From PSRI01 sp041484195 (lineage in GTDB: Bacteria > Bacteroidota > Bacteroidia > Chitinophagales > Chitinophagaceae), in contig JBGPHC010000025.1 of the NCBI GenBank assembly GCA_041484195.1, positions 1-64,000 of the forward strand: 64,000 nt of DNA, given 5' to 3'. Each line of letters starts with the position of its first letter. The first letter of the stretch is position 1. The position numbers were made by a program, and so were the translations under genes. The notes beneath the pieces were generated by a model. The model was not told the DNA's origin. It ran no database searches and saw only the letters and a list, made by a program, of their open reading frames with translations. Positions 14,864 to 23,285 of the stretch are shown one piece after another.

Positions 14864-15165
14864 GGGGAAGGCGACCAATTTTATCCAGGATCTGCCACAT
14901 AGACCAGATTATCGCCGCAACTTTTGCGGCAATTAAGCCATTTATTCACCGCTTAATCTGCGGCAAATAACTTCCTTTTTCGATGCATTAGAAGTTTGGA
15001 GAAATGAAGGGTGAGAGTTTCGGGATTTGGCCTATGCGCCCCTTTTTGGCCTGGCTCAAGCTTGAGCACAAACTTATAATTTTCTAGTAAATTAATCTTG
15101 TCCAATCTGCAGCTTGTGCCGAACTGCGCATTCAAGGATGATTTGACAAGTCTTGCCATATTAAC
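14864..15165. other. Intergenic region before the HNH gene
   Basis: No supported gene. Plus-frame and minus-frame ORFs crossing 14953-15400 overlap the better supported HNH frame and have no recognisable features. An in-frame TAA at 15163-15165 sets the upstream limit of that gene. Confidence 0.4.
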
Positions 15166-15282
15166 TAATTTACAGGTGCCAAAAATAAAAGACTCATTAA
15201 ACCCCTTTTTACACCTTGGCAAATTTATAAGCGATCCACCATCCATGATCAATTCGGTGGCAATCGCCAGGGAGGAATTTCT

Positions 15283-16080
15283 GTGTGTGCCAATCACCCA
15301 TACATTTTCATTTTTTCGGGCCAAACGGGGAGTCAGCATGGCTATAAGGACCAATGGGAAAACCCCAATGTGTTCTCATATACTGGAGAAGGGCAGGTAG
15401 ATGATATGACTTTTGTGAGAGGCAATCTGGCATTACGGGATCATTTGAGAAGGGGAAAACGTGTGTTTCTGTTCATCCAGACTCAAAGAGCTTTTGTTCA
15501 ATTCGAATCAGAATTAGAGTTCATTGAAACAGATTTTTTTGAGGCTCCTGATCGAAATCGCAAACAAAGAACAGCAATCAAATTCTTCTTTAAAAGAGCT
15601 GGAATCAGCCTTGACTACCAAGCCCTGTCATTAAGAGCCGAGACCACAATACCCACAGAAATACTTAAAGAACGAGATATCCCTACTGTAACTGAGCGCA
15701 AAGGTTTGGTCACCTCTCGTGTGGGCCAGGGAGCATATAGGAAAAGCATACTCTACCACTGGGAATTCCGTTGCGCGGTTACGGGCTATCCCAAATTGGA
15801 AGTGCTTATATCTTCTCATATTGTACCATGGAGTAAATCAACGAATGAAGAGCGCCTTGATGTAAATAACGGAATCCTACTTTCGCCTACCTACGACGCC
15901 TTGTTCGACAGGCATATGATTAGTTTTGAAAATAATGGGAGAATCATACTTGCGGATATTGTTGCCAAATCAAATTACAAAGACCTTGGACTAAGTGGAA
16001 AGGAGCAAATCAAAAATTTTAGAGAAGATAATTTTCCGTACTTGGAAAGACATCGAGAGTTGTTGGTTACGTCTGGTTAG
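15283..16080 (+). CDS. HNH endonuclease with N-terminal SRA-like (ScoMcrA-type) domain; start lost or non-standard
   Basis: From the GTG at 15283 the protein has 265 aa. The N-terminal part (IFIFSGQTGSQHGYKDQW, then YTGEGQVDDM) resembles the modified-base-reading domain of ScoMcrA-like enzymes. The C-terminal part is an HNH nuclease: YRKSILYHWEFRCAVTG, SSHIVPWS, VNNGILLSPTYDALFD. Such proteins are usually restriction enzymes against modified DNA. Family-like residues (IYKRSTIHDQFGGNRQGGIS) continue upstream in frame to about 15211, beyond the GTG, but no ATG/GTG/TTG exists before the stop at 15163. The real start is therefore either a rare codon (for example ATT 15196) or has been mutated. 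Confidence 0.75.
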   Translation: MCANHPYIFIFSGQTGSQHGYKDQWENPNVFSYTGEGQVDDMTFVRGNLALRDHLRRGKRVFLFIQTQRAFVQFESELEFIETDFFEAPDRNRKQRTAIKFFFKRAGISLDYQALSLRAETTIPTEILKERDIPTVTERKGLVTSRVGQGAYRKSILYHWEFRCAVTGYPKLEVLISSHIVPWSKSTNEERLDVNNGILLSPTYDALFDRHMISFENNGRIILADIVAKSNYKDLGLSGKEQIKNFREDNFPYLERHRELLVTSG

Positions 16081-16554
16081 CATTGATAAATTTTCAATTG
16101 CTCTATTTGCCTAAATTTTTTCATTATTTCTTCACCGTTTTCAGAATGATGCCTTGAGTTAAACATCATTCTAAATTGCAAACTGATTGCTCCTAAACTG
16201 GAGCAGGATTTACAGGATTATAGGATTTGCAGGATAATACATTGGGTTAAACAGTTTTTTGAATTGAAAGCTGGTTGCCCGCATGTTAGTATCCTTCGCA
16301 ACCCTGGCCAGTAGTTTTTTCGTTGCTATCTAGTTGTAAGTGGTTGAACAGCTGCTAGTGTCTCCCGTAAAGCGCGTGAAAGATGTTGAGGAGTCATTTC
16401 CAGACCATGGAGCAGTGGCCCATTTCATTTTCGGCCTGAAACGAAGGGAACTTCTCTGCCAATGAGCATCATTGAAAAACCTGACTACTGTCATTAAAGC
16501 CGTATTCCCGGGCATGTACCTTACATATATTGATAACTTAAAAAATAATAAATT
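16081..16554. repeat. Intergenic region with a decayed copy of the GxxExxY gene end
   Basis: The segment at about 16160-16285 carries AGGATTTACAGGATTATAGG, followed by GATTTGCAGGATAATAC and a TTGAATTG motif. Read on the minus strand, these resemble the 3' end of the GxxExxY gene at 17191-17616 (encoding a LQFKKIFNP-like tail). No intact gene remains. The rest (16290-16540) holds nothing recognisable. Confidence 0.55.
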
Positions 16555-16815
16555 ATGGAAGACAAAATAAAAGGATCACAGGATACAAAAAAAACCCTGC
16601 TTGACAGGGCTGAAGGTGTTCTTGGAAATGTAAAAGATAAAGTGGAAGGGAAAGCGGAAGATTTGCTGAAGAAAGCGAAAGAAAGTGAACTGGCAGAAAA
16701 AGCCAAAGACAAAGTGGAAGATCTGAAAGAAGGCACTAAAAAATTGTGGGGCAAGGTCACTGACAAATTTACCGGCGGCGATAATAAAAAAACCGTAACA
16801 CCGAAAAAGAAATAA
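16555..16815 (+). CDS. CsbD/LEA-like small stress protein
   Basis: This 86-aa, extremely charged protein is made of repeated amphipathic helical segments (AEGVLGNVKDKVEGKAEDLL, then KAKDKVEDLKEGTKKLWG), with a Lys-rich end (TPKKK). Such composition is typical of CsbD-like and late-embryogenesis-abundant-like proteins induced under general stress. There is no signal peptide, so it acts in the cytoplasm. The ATG follows an A/T-rich leader, usual for Bacteroidota. It stands alone between repeat-bearing intergenic regions. The exact family is uncertain because these sequences are low in complexity. Confidence 0.8.
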   Translation: MEDKIKGSQDTKKTLLDRAEGVLGNVKDKVEGKAEDLLKKAKESELAEKAKDKVEDLKEGTKKLWGKVTDKFTGGDNKKTVTPKKK

Positions 16816-17190
16816 GATAGTTTGGCTTGCTCCTTCTTTTAAGAGCCGGCAAATTTTAATTCTTTTTTGCGAGTAAGGGATGATTTGAACGAAGGGATTC
16901 GCTTCTTCCCAAAGGCCTCATGTATTCTCGCTAAATAAACAGCAGATATGTGTTTACTTTGCTGCAAGGGAGACTTTCTTTACAGTGAGGTGTTACTTTG
17001 TTTTAAAATTTACAGGATTATGTGATTTGTAGGATAATATCGTAGGGAGTAGAATCTATTTGAATTTTGGAATTATAGGATAGTACCTCGGATTAAATAT
17101 TTTCTTGAATTGCAAACTGCTTCCTCCAATATTTGGAGCAGGATTTACTGGATTATAGGATTTGCAGAATAAAGTAGCTTGGAGTAGTAT
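16816..17190. repeat. Tandem decayed copies of the GxxExxY gene 3' end
   Basis: Segments near 17012-17090 and 17093-17190 repeat AGGATTA..AGGATTTG..AGGATAAT and TTGAATTGCAAACTG-type motifs. The second one translates on the minus strand to SSLQFKKIFNPR, almost the coding end of the neighbouring gene (SLQFKKIFNPK). So the last about 25 codons of that gene have been copied downstream at least twice and decayed. A more distant copy lies at 16160-16285. Confidence 0.65.
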
Positions 17191-17616
17191 TTACTTCATT
17201 TTAGGATTTGCAAGATTGTACTTTGGATTAAATATCTTCTTGAATTGCAAACTAACTGCTCCAAAGTTTATCAATAGACCAATTGGAAAATCATAAGCTA
17301 CCACGTAATTCTTGGCTTGGGCCAAATGCACATCCTCCAAATTGATCACTGCTTTTAGCTCGACAATTATCTTTTTTTCCACGACAAAATCCGCCCTTCT
17401 GATGCCTACTTGAATTCCATCATAATAGATAGTCTGTTCAATTTCACGACCGAAACGCAAACCTGCTCTTTCCATTTCAATTGCCAGACATCGCTGATAT
17501 ATGACTTCTTGAAAACCGTTGCCCAAGGCATTATGCACTTTCATGGCGCAGCCATTTACTTTATAGGTTATTTCATCAAGCTCCATCTCATCGAAAATTT
17601 CCTGCCAAAAAAACAA
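17191..17616 (-). CDS. GxxExxY protein (PD-(D/E)XK nuclease-like family)
   Basis: This 141-aa protein is named for its motif, here GNGFQEVIYQ (near residue 32). The nuclease-like core includes RRADFVVEKKIIVELKA (about 73-89), with Asp and ExK residues matching the PD-(D/E)XK pattern, then the conserved AQAKNYV and GLLINFGA. The biochemical role of the family is unknown. The C-terminal tail (KKIFNPKYNLANPKMK) runs into the degenerate repeat region downstream, a recurring feature of these genes in Bacteroidota. It is monocistronic. Confidence 0.9.
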   Translation of the reverse strand: MFFWQEIFDEMELDEITYKVNGCAMKVHNALGNGFQEVIYQRCLAIEMERAGLRFGREIEQTIYYDGIQVGIRRADFVVEKKIIVELKAVINLEDVHLAQAKNYVVAYDFPIGLLINFGAVSLQFKKIFNPKYNLANPKMK

Positions 17617-17703
17617 AAATAAATTGTTCTTGAAGTTTCTTAATGCGTCTTTTCCTATTATTTACTCGTCTTTTCAGCGCTTGCCTTTATCCTGTCCATC
17701 CTG

Positions 17704-18447
17704 TCATTCTACAAATCCTGAATCGTCTTTTTTCTTATGCAGCAATTGCCTTAAAGAAATAATATGCATGCTATAAGCGATCGGCACCAGCACCCCCGGC
17801 AATAAAATGAATGGAATTCTGGCCACCAATTCAGTGGATGGTTCATTCATGAAGACACGAAATGAAGTTGGCATGGAAAGCATTGCTATGACCAACACAT
17901 TCACCAATAGCAAAATGCCTAAAATATTATAAGCGACTGCCACGCCTTTAGGCCAGGTTTTTTTCCTGAAACATAAATAGCCGACGGGGAAGGCGAAAAG
18001 GCCAGTGAGCAAATCAAAATTCAATCCTTCGGCTGTCATTTGAACCGGCAACTTGCCCGACAAAAAAGCAAACCATATTAGCAGTTCTACAAAAATCCGG
18101 AAAGATTGCATATAGATCGGCCATTGCTTTGGCATTGATTCCAGCAATTGCGTTCCCCTTTTTGAAAAGGCGAATATCAATACAAATGGCAGGGGAATCA
18201 GAATTGCCAATGCCGGCCTCGGTGGAATTTTTTCGAAATGGGCAAAGAACCCTTTCCCGGCAAGTATGACCAGGATGGCAATCCATGCCACTATAGAAAT
18301 TGCGATTCCTGCGAACCATTTAGTTCCTGCAGATCTGGACCAATCCGTTCTCCGGAGAGCAGTATAGAGGCCGATAAGAATGACCACGACGCAAATAAGT
18401 GCGAGTAAGGGCCATAAAAATCCCGGTGTTGAAATTTGATTTTTCAT
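17704..18447 (-). CDS. Polytopic membrane protein, unknown
   Basis: This 247-aa protein has about seven hydrophobic spans (around 10-28, 42-63, 80-97, 112-130, 142-158, 170-192, 210-228). Charged loops separate them, and the C-terminal tail KKKDDSGFVE is soluble. Its ATG overlaps the stop of the lipoprotein gene by four bases (ATGA), so the two are translationally coupled and probably work together. No family is recognised. Confidence 0.75.
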   Translation of the reverse strand: MKNQISTPGFLWPLLALICVVVILIGLYTALRRTDWSRSAGTKWFAGIAISIVAWIAILVILAGKGFFAHFEKIPPRPALAILIPLPFVLIFAFSKRGTQLLESMPKQWPIYMQSFRIFVELLIWFAFLSGKLPVQMTAEGLNFDLLTGLFAFPVGYLCFRKKTWPKGVAVAYNILGILLLVNVLVIAMLSMPTSFRVFMNEPSTELVARIPFILLPGVLVPIAYSMHIISLRQLLHKKKDDSGFVE

Positions 18448-19361
18448 TTAGCATTGTTTTGTTGCTTATCCAGGCAAATGGCGGAATTGTCGGCCTTATA
18501 CCAACATAAGCTGGGTTCATTATTATTGTTAGGATTGGAAACCATGTTCCATGTGAATCTTTCCGTGCGTGGTTTAATATGGGTTTGCTTGTTCAAAGCC
18601 GGACGGCAGGCGTCTTTGTTCAGCGTGCTGCCTGATTCAATATGCCATACCAGTTTTGATCCTTCAACGAAAAAGGTACCATATTCTGTGATTCCAAAGG
18701 TCTCGCTGCAGTTGCCGCTATAATGCGAATGGACCTTGACATGCTTGAACTTCCCATCGGGACTGACTTCCAGTATCTCACTATCGGTATAGGACACCCC
18801 CATCATGGTGCCCGAAGATGTTTTTTCTGCAATGACGGCGTCCGACTTTCTCCAGGTTCCTGTCAGATCAGATATTTTTTTTGCAGGAGTTCCAGCCACC
18901 ATTTCGGGATGGGCCGCATCAAAAGCTTCAATGAAGATTTTGGAAATTTCATTGGAAATATCTCTTCTGAATGCCTCTATAAATGTATTCTGACTTTGAT
19001 GCAGGGTTTCCAGTTCCTCTTTCTGACCATAATATTTGAGGTCGCTCACAGTTTGTTGAATGGTTTCTGTATCGTTCTCCTTCCAGGCATTTACGAGGGC
19101 CATTTGAAAACGCCTGGTTTGCTGGTCGTTCAATTTGATATCCAGCAGCCATTCATAGATGCTTCTATAATGACTCACCATGGTCCGGGTAAGGGGAGGC
19201 TGGCCGGCCACCAATTGTTCATTCGCGGAATTTGGCTCTGTAGGAGAACTCCCTTGATTGGGTTTTCCCCCTATTCCCTGGCAAGCGCTTCCTGTTGAAA
19301 TGGCTGCAAGGAGAGAGAAAACCATGAATATTTTTTTAACCGACATATTTTGAATTTGCAT
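18444..19361 (-). CDS. Lipoprotein, unknown function
   Basis: This 305-aa protein has a signal peptide ending in a lipobox (AISTGSAC, Cys near residue 27) followed by a Gly/Ser/Pro-rich linker. The mature part has a helical domain (about 55-165) and a beta-rich C-terminal domain with two or more Cys residues (YSGNCSETFG; KDACRPAL) that may form a disulphide. It is likely anchored in the outer or inner membrane facing the periplasm. Residues 165-285 look like a lipocalin-type 'TGTWRKSDA' domain. A four-base overlap couples it to the membrane-protein gene that follows. Confidence 0.75.
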   Translation of the reverse strand: MQIQNMSVKKIFMVFSLLAAISTGSACQGIGGKPNQGSSPTEPNSANEQLVAGQPPLTRTMVSHYRSIYEWLLDIKLNDQQTRRFQMALVNAWKENDTETIQQTVSDLKYYGQKEELETLHQSQNTFIEAFRRDISNEISKIFIEAFDAAHPEMVAGTPAKKISDLTGTWRKSDAVIAEKTSSGTMMGVSYTDSEILEVSPDGKFKHVKVHSHYSGNCSETFGITEYGTFFVEGSKLVWHIESGSTLNKDACRPALNKQTHIKPRTERFTWNMVSNPNNNNEPSLCWYKADNSAICLDKQQNNAK

Positions 19362-19535
19362 TCTGATAAAAATTGAAATAGCTGTTTAGTTGAGAATATA
19401 TTCATACAAAGATGTGCAACCCAATAGGATCTTGCAATCCAAAAGCTGCCGGATTGTAGAATTTGAACTCTGTGTTGTAAAAATCAAAAGCAGGCCTGAA
19501 TTAGCATGCAGTTCTATAAGGCAGGAAGAGCCAGG

Positions 19536-20312
19536 TCATTTTCCCATCCAGTCTTTGAAATCATTTACCCGCTCACGGCTAATGATCACTTCTATATCGG
19601 CGGAAGGTTTCAAGTGCAGCAATATGCGGCCATTGAAATAGTTGTGAATATTTTGAATGGAATGAATATTGACTAGGAACTGCCGGTTGATTCTGAAATA
19701 TTTTCTGGGATCAACAAAGGCTTCCAATTCATCCAGACTGTATTCAACAATATATTTCAGGTTGTCTTCGGTCCTGAAGAAATTCAATTTATCCTCGGTA
19801 TAAAAAAAGGCAATATCTTCTGTCTCCACGGAAATGAGGCGTTGCCCATGTTTTACCAGGAAACGTTGCCGGTATTCATTCGGCCTGGTCTGCTCTTGCA
19901 ATTCCTTCAGCAGGCTTTTGAAATCCGGTATCGGAAAGGGATTACCAGAATAAAAGGATTTCAATTCTTCAAATTTCCTGAAACTGGCCTCCAGGGCCTC
20001 TTTCTTAACGGGCTTTAAAATATAGTCGATGCTATTCACCCTGAATGCCTGTATCGCGAATTCATCGTAGGAAGTAGTAAAGATTACCGGGCTCTTTATT
20101 TTCACACGGTTGAAAATCTCAAAGCTTTGCCCATCGGCCAATTCAATATCCATCAATATAAGATCCGGAGCGGGATTGTCTTCCAGCCAACTCACGGAAG
20201 ATTCAATACTATCTTCCGTGCCCGCGATCTCGTATGATTCATCAATCTCATTAATGGTCTTCACCAATTTTTGGACCGCCAGTCTTTCATCCTCGATGAT
20301 AAATATCCGCAT
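19536..20312 (-). CDS. LytTR-family response regulator
   Basis: This 258-aa two-component regulator has an N-terminal receiver (MRIFIIEDERLAVQKL, phosphoacceptor Asp near 56 in LILMDIELADG, Lys in YILKPVKKE) and a C-terminal LytTR DNA-binding domain (about 150-255: FLVKHGQRLISVETEDIAFF, YFRINRQFLVN, VIISRERVNDFK). Its start is 11 bp after the sensor kinase gene, so the two form an operon. A second, similar pair lies at 36493-38373. Targets are unknown. Confidence 0.95.
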   Translation of the reverse strand: MRIFIIEDERLAVQKLVKTINEIDESYEIAGTEDSIESSVSWLEDNPAPDLILMDIELADGQSFEIFNRVKIKSPVIFTTSYDEFAIQAFRVNSIDYILKPVKKEALEASFRKFEELKSFYSGNPFPIPDFKSLLKELQEQTRPNEYRQRFLVKHGQRLISVETEDIAFFYTEDKLNFFRTEDNLKYIVEYSLDELEAFVDPRKYFRINRQFLVNIHSIQNIHNYFNGRILLHLKPSADIEVIISRERVNDFKDWMGK

Positions 20313-20323
20313 AGCGCCATATT

Positions 20324-21394
20324 TTAATGGAGATGATTATTATTTGTTTGAATAAGTGCCGGAAACAAAGGAAGGATCACCTGGAAAGTGCTATCAGTAT
20401 GGTTCACCACCACCGGAGCCTGATTCAATAAACGATACTTGGTAAAAATATTGGTCAGTCCCAGTTTATTTGACCTGACGGAAGTGGTCTTGGGTTGGGA
20501 ATTATTCTCAATCACCAATTGCCGGCTCTCATCAGTAAAAATCCGGATCTTCAGAGGCTTGCTAATTGAAACCACATTATGTTTTACTGCATTCTCCACC
20601 AGTAATTGCAGCGTCAGTGGAGGCAGCAGGTAGCTGAGACAAATATCATCCACGCTAAAATCAACTTCAATGGCGTGTTCATACCTGGTGCGAAGGAGGT
20701 CAACAAAAGAATGAATGAATTTCAATTCGTCTTCCAGGGTTATGAAGTCTTTTTCATTATTCTGCAGCACATAGCGGTAAATATTCGACATTTCATCTAT
20801 GAATTTTTCCGCCTTTGCCCTGTCGGTATTCACCAAAGACGATAAAGTGTTCAGGCTATTGAAGAGAAAATGCGGGTTGATCTGGTTTTTCAGGGAATCA
20901 ACCTTGATCTGCAGATTCAACTTTTTGAGATCTTCCGCTTCAGACACAGATTTTGACCATTCATAAATGAAGTAACGTGTTTCATAAAAGCCTGCTACAA
21001 GGTAACTGAACAGGAGCGCGAATGACAAGGGTTGCAGGAACCGGAAGAAGAAGAGGGTGAAATTCTTTTCCCGGTAATTAAAAATCAGCGCGGCCACAAA
21101 AATAATCACTATTGTATTGGCCCCATATAAAATTAGCCGGACTATCCAACCTTTGATTAATTTCTTATTATCATTAAAGCGCTCATAATATTTGCGCACT
21201 TTGAAATGGATGAGAAGATTCAGGTGCCAGATCAGGCCTATAAAAAAACAAAGGATCAAAAAATAGTAAAAGCTATAACTGGAGAGGTTTTTATTGAGCA
21301 TGACTTCCTGGTAATTTGAGATCACTTCTCCCAACAATGCCAGGAGAGGAATCCCAATAATGCGCAACCAGATATCATTGAATCGACTCTTCAT
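20324..21394 (-). CDS. LytS-type sensor histidine kinase
   Basis: This 356-aa protein has four likely membrane spans in the first 140 residues and a short coiled linker. A His_kinase domain follows, with phosphoacceptor H175 in QINPHFLFNSLNTLSSLV, and an ATPase part carrying the N-box (LLVENAVKHNV near 265) and a GLTNIFTKYRLL segment. There is no extracytoplasmic sensor domain, so the signal is probably sensed within the membrane. Upstream of the LytTR regulator in one operon. Confidence 0.94.
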   Translation of the reverse strand: MKSRFNDIWLRIIGIPLLALLGEVISNYQEVMLNKNLSSYSFYYFLILCFFIGLIWHLNLLIHFKVRKYYERFNDNKKLIKGWIVRLILYGANTIVIIFVAALIFNYREKNFTLFFFRFLQPLSFALLFSYLVAGFYETRYFIYEWSKSVSEAEDLKKLNLQIKVDSLKNQINPHFLFNSLNTLSSLVNTDRAKAEKFIDEMSNIYRYVLQNNEKDFITLEDELKFIHSFVDLLRTRYEHAIEVDFSVDDICLSYLLPPLTLQLLVENAVKHNVVSISKPLKIRIFTDESRQLVIENNSQPKTTSVRSNKLGLTNIFTKYRLLNQAPVVVNHTDSTFQVILPLFPALIQTNNNHLH

Positions 21395-21566
21395 CAGATT
21401 TGCAGCTTTTTACAAAATACGAATATGAGCAATTCCGGCTATATATTCCGCCCCTGGGCGCCGAATTGAAGGAAGGGAGGGTTGAATAGTCGAAATGGTT
21501 GGTTTAGAAAACAAGCAACCCACAATCCTTAGATTTGCCTATCATTTGAACCACAAAAATCTTTTT

Positions 21567-22331
21567 ATGGAATCTACCGATAAAATAGCAGTCATTACTG
21601 GAGGCAGCCGCGGACTGGGAAAGAATATGGCTCTTCGACTGGCCGAAAAAGGAAATGGGGTGATCATCACCTATCAAAGCCGGAGGGAATTGGCGGAAGA
21701 AGTCGTAGCCTGCATAGAATCCAGCGGAGGGAAAGCAGTTGCAATACAGTATGATGCTTCAGATTTAGGGACGATCGATACTTTTCTGGAGCATTTATCA
21801 CAAGCTTTGGAAGGCAAATGGGGCAGGATTAAATTTGATTTTCTGGTCAACAATGCCGGCTTTGGCGCCACCATACCGTTTGAAAAGGTGACCGAGGCCG
21901 ATTTCGACCGTTTTATGAATACCCATTTCAAGAGTGTCTATTTTCTCACACAGCGGGCACTGAAAATGATGAATGACGGAGGACGCATCGTGAATATCTC
22001 CACCGGCACCACCCGTTTTTGTGTTCCGGGATACTCTGCCTATGCCTCCATGAAAGGCGCCATCGAAGTCTTTACCCGCTACCTTGCGAAAGAATTGGGT
22101 GCAAGGGGCATCAGCGCAAATGTGCTCGCACCCGGTCCCATCGAGACCGATTTCAACAATGCTGCCATCCGGAACAATCCCGAAAGGAAAGTCATGATGG
22201 CTGCGCAGACTGCTTTGGGCAGGGTGGGGCAGCCGGAAGATGTTGGAGGTATCGTTGCCTTTCTCTGTTCAGAAGATTCGGCCTGGATCACGGGTCAGAG
22301 AATTGAAGCCACGGGAGGCATAAATCTCTAG
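21567..22331 (+). CDS. Short-chain dehydrogenase/reductase
   Basis: This classical SDR of about 254 aa has the cofactor motif TGGSRGLGKNMA (about 10-21), NNAG (near 92), catalytic Ser in VNISTGTTRF (near 144) and YSAYASMKGA with the YxxxK pair (near 156-160). The C-terminal GRVGQPEDVGGIVAFL and TGQRIEATGG are typical of FabG-like enzymes. Start ATG 21567 (MESTDKIAVITGG) is chosen, because 24 residues upstream are unlike the family. Substrate unknown. Possibly co-transcribed with the SRPBCC gene 49 bp downstream. Confidence 0.93.
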   Translation: MESTDKIAVITGGSRGLGKNMALRLAEKGNGVIITYQSRRELAEEVVACIESSGGKAVAIQYDASDLGTIDTFLEHLSQALEGKWGRIKFDFLVNNAGFGATIPFEKVTEADFDRFMNTHFKSVYFLTQRALKMMNDGGRIVNISTGTTRFCVPGYSAYASMKGAIEVFTRYLAKELGARGISANVLAPGPIETDFNNAAIRNNPERKVMMAAQTALGRVGQPEDVGGIVAFLCSEDSAWITGQRIEATGGINL

Positions 22332-22380
22332 CAGAAGAATAATTGTGAGTTGATTTTAATATAACGTCGATGTGAATTAT

Positions 22381-22764
22381 ATGAAAGACTATAAAAAATA
22401 TTACCAGATCCCCGCGCCGCCGGAAGAATTGTATATAGCCCTGACGAATCCCGCAACCTTACAGTTATGGACAGGCGAACCGGCGGTGATGTCAACAGAA
22501 GCGGGCACCGAATTCTCCTTGTGGGATGATAACATAGTTGGCAAAAACCTGGAATTTGAAGAAGGTAAAAAAATCGTTCAGCAATGGTATTTTGGCGAAG
22601 ATGAAGAGACTCCTTCCATTGTAATGATTAAGCTACATCCACATCCCGGAGGAACTTCGGTTGAATTGCGGCACACTAATATTCCGGATGAAGTGTATGA
22701 TGATATTGTGGAAGGATGGAATGATGCGTATTTCGCGAGTTTACTGGAATTCTATTCTGAATAA
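22381..22764 (+). CDS. SRPBCC/START-like (AHSA1-type) domain protein
   Basis: This protein of about 127 aa has the AHSA1 pattern: a start like KKYYQIPAPPEELYIALTNP, then TLQLWTGEPAVMS, a central EEGKKIVQQWYFGE (the usual position of the 'I v..W' strand) and the terminal helix EGWNDAYFASLLEFY. Members bind hydrophobic ligands or co-chaperone partners. ATG 22381 is preferred; a GTG lies three codons upstream. It is followed after 14 bp by the DUF6155-like gene, so an operon is likely. Confidence 0.88.
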   Translation: MKDYKKYYQIPAPPEELYIALTNPATLQLWTGEPAVMSTEAGTEFSLWDDNIVGKNLEFEEGKKIVQQWYFGEDEETPSIVMIKLHPHPGGTSVELRHTNIPDEVYDDIVEGWNDAYFASLLEFYSE

Positions 22765-22778
22765 GACCCATCCTTTGC

Positions 22779-23261
22779 ATGAGAACAGCTACCGTTCACG
22801 AACTCAAGGAAGAACTGAAACAAGTACCCTCATCGGAGTTGCTGGAACTTTGCCTGAGACTGGCAAAATTCAAAAAGGAAAATAAGGAATTGCTCACATT
22901 CCTGCTTTTTGAGGCGAATGACCTGCCCGCATATATTGAGTGGGTGAAGTCTGAAACAGCTGCGGGATTTGCCGCCATCAATCAATCCCAACTCTATTTC
23001 GCAAAAAAAAGCCTTCGGAAAATATTGCGCGGGGTCAATAAATATATCCGCTATACGGGCTCCAAACAGGCGGAGATAGAATTGCTTTTGGACTACTGCC
23101 ATCAATTGAAAAATTCGGGTATCCCCATCCAAAAAAGCCAGGCCATCAAGAATATCATGGAGCAACAGGTCAAAAAGATTCAAAACACGCTGTCAACCCT
23201 GCACGAAGACCTTCAATACGACTACCTGAAAGAATTAAGAGAACTGGAACCTGAAGCCTGA
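22779..23261 (+). CDS. DUF6155-like hypothetical protein
   Basis: This 160-aa soluble, almost entirely helical protein starts TVHELKEELKQVPSSELLEL and has KFKKENKELLTFLLFEA in the middle, a pattern I associate with the DUF6155 family. There is no signal peptide or catalytic motif. It lies between an AHSA1-type gene and a DbpA-like RNA helicase, all on the plus strand with gaps under 30 bp. Function unknown. Confidence 0.75.
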   Translation: MRTATVHELKEELKQVPSSELLELCLRLAKFKKENKELLTFLLFEANDLPAYIEWVKSETAAGFAAINQSQLYFAKKSLRKILRGVNKYIRYTGSKQAEIELLLDYCHQLKNSGIPIQKSQAIKNIMEQQVKKIQNTLSTLHEDLQYDYLKELRELEPEA

Positions 23262-23272
23262 ACAATCTCCCG

Positions 23273-23280
23273 TATTTTTG
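23273..23280 (+). promoter_or_regulatory. -7 promoter box immediately before the RNA helicase gene
   Basis: TATTTTTG matches TAnnTTTG and ends five bases before the ATG at 23286, which would give a leaderless or almost leaderless mRNA. No good upstream TTG is seen at the normal distance, so this is a weak call. Confidence 0.35.
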
Positions 23281-23285
23281 CCGCG

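Noticed and set aside
14953..15354. Minus-strand ORF of 133 aa
   Set aside because: It overlaps the HNH reading frame, which has clear family motifs; no features support the minus-strand product.
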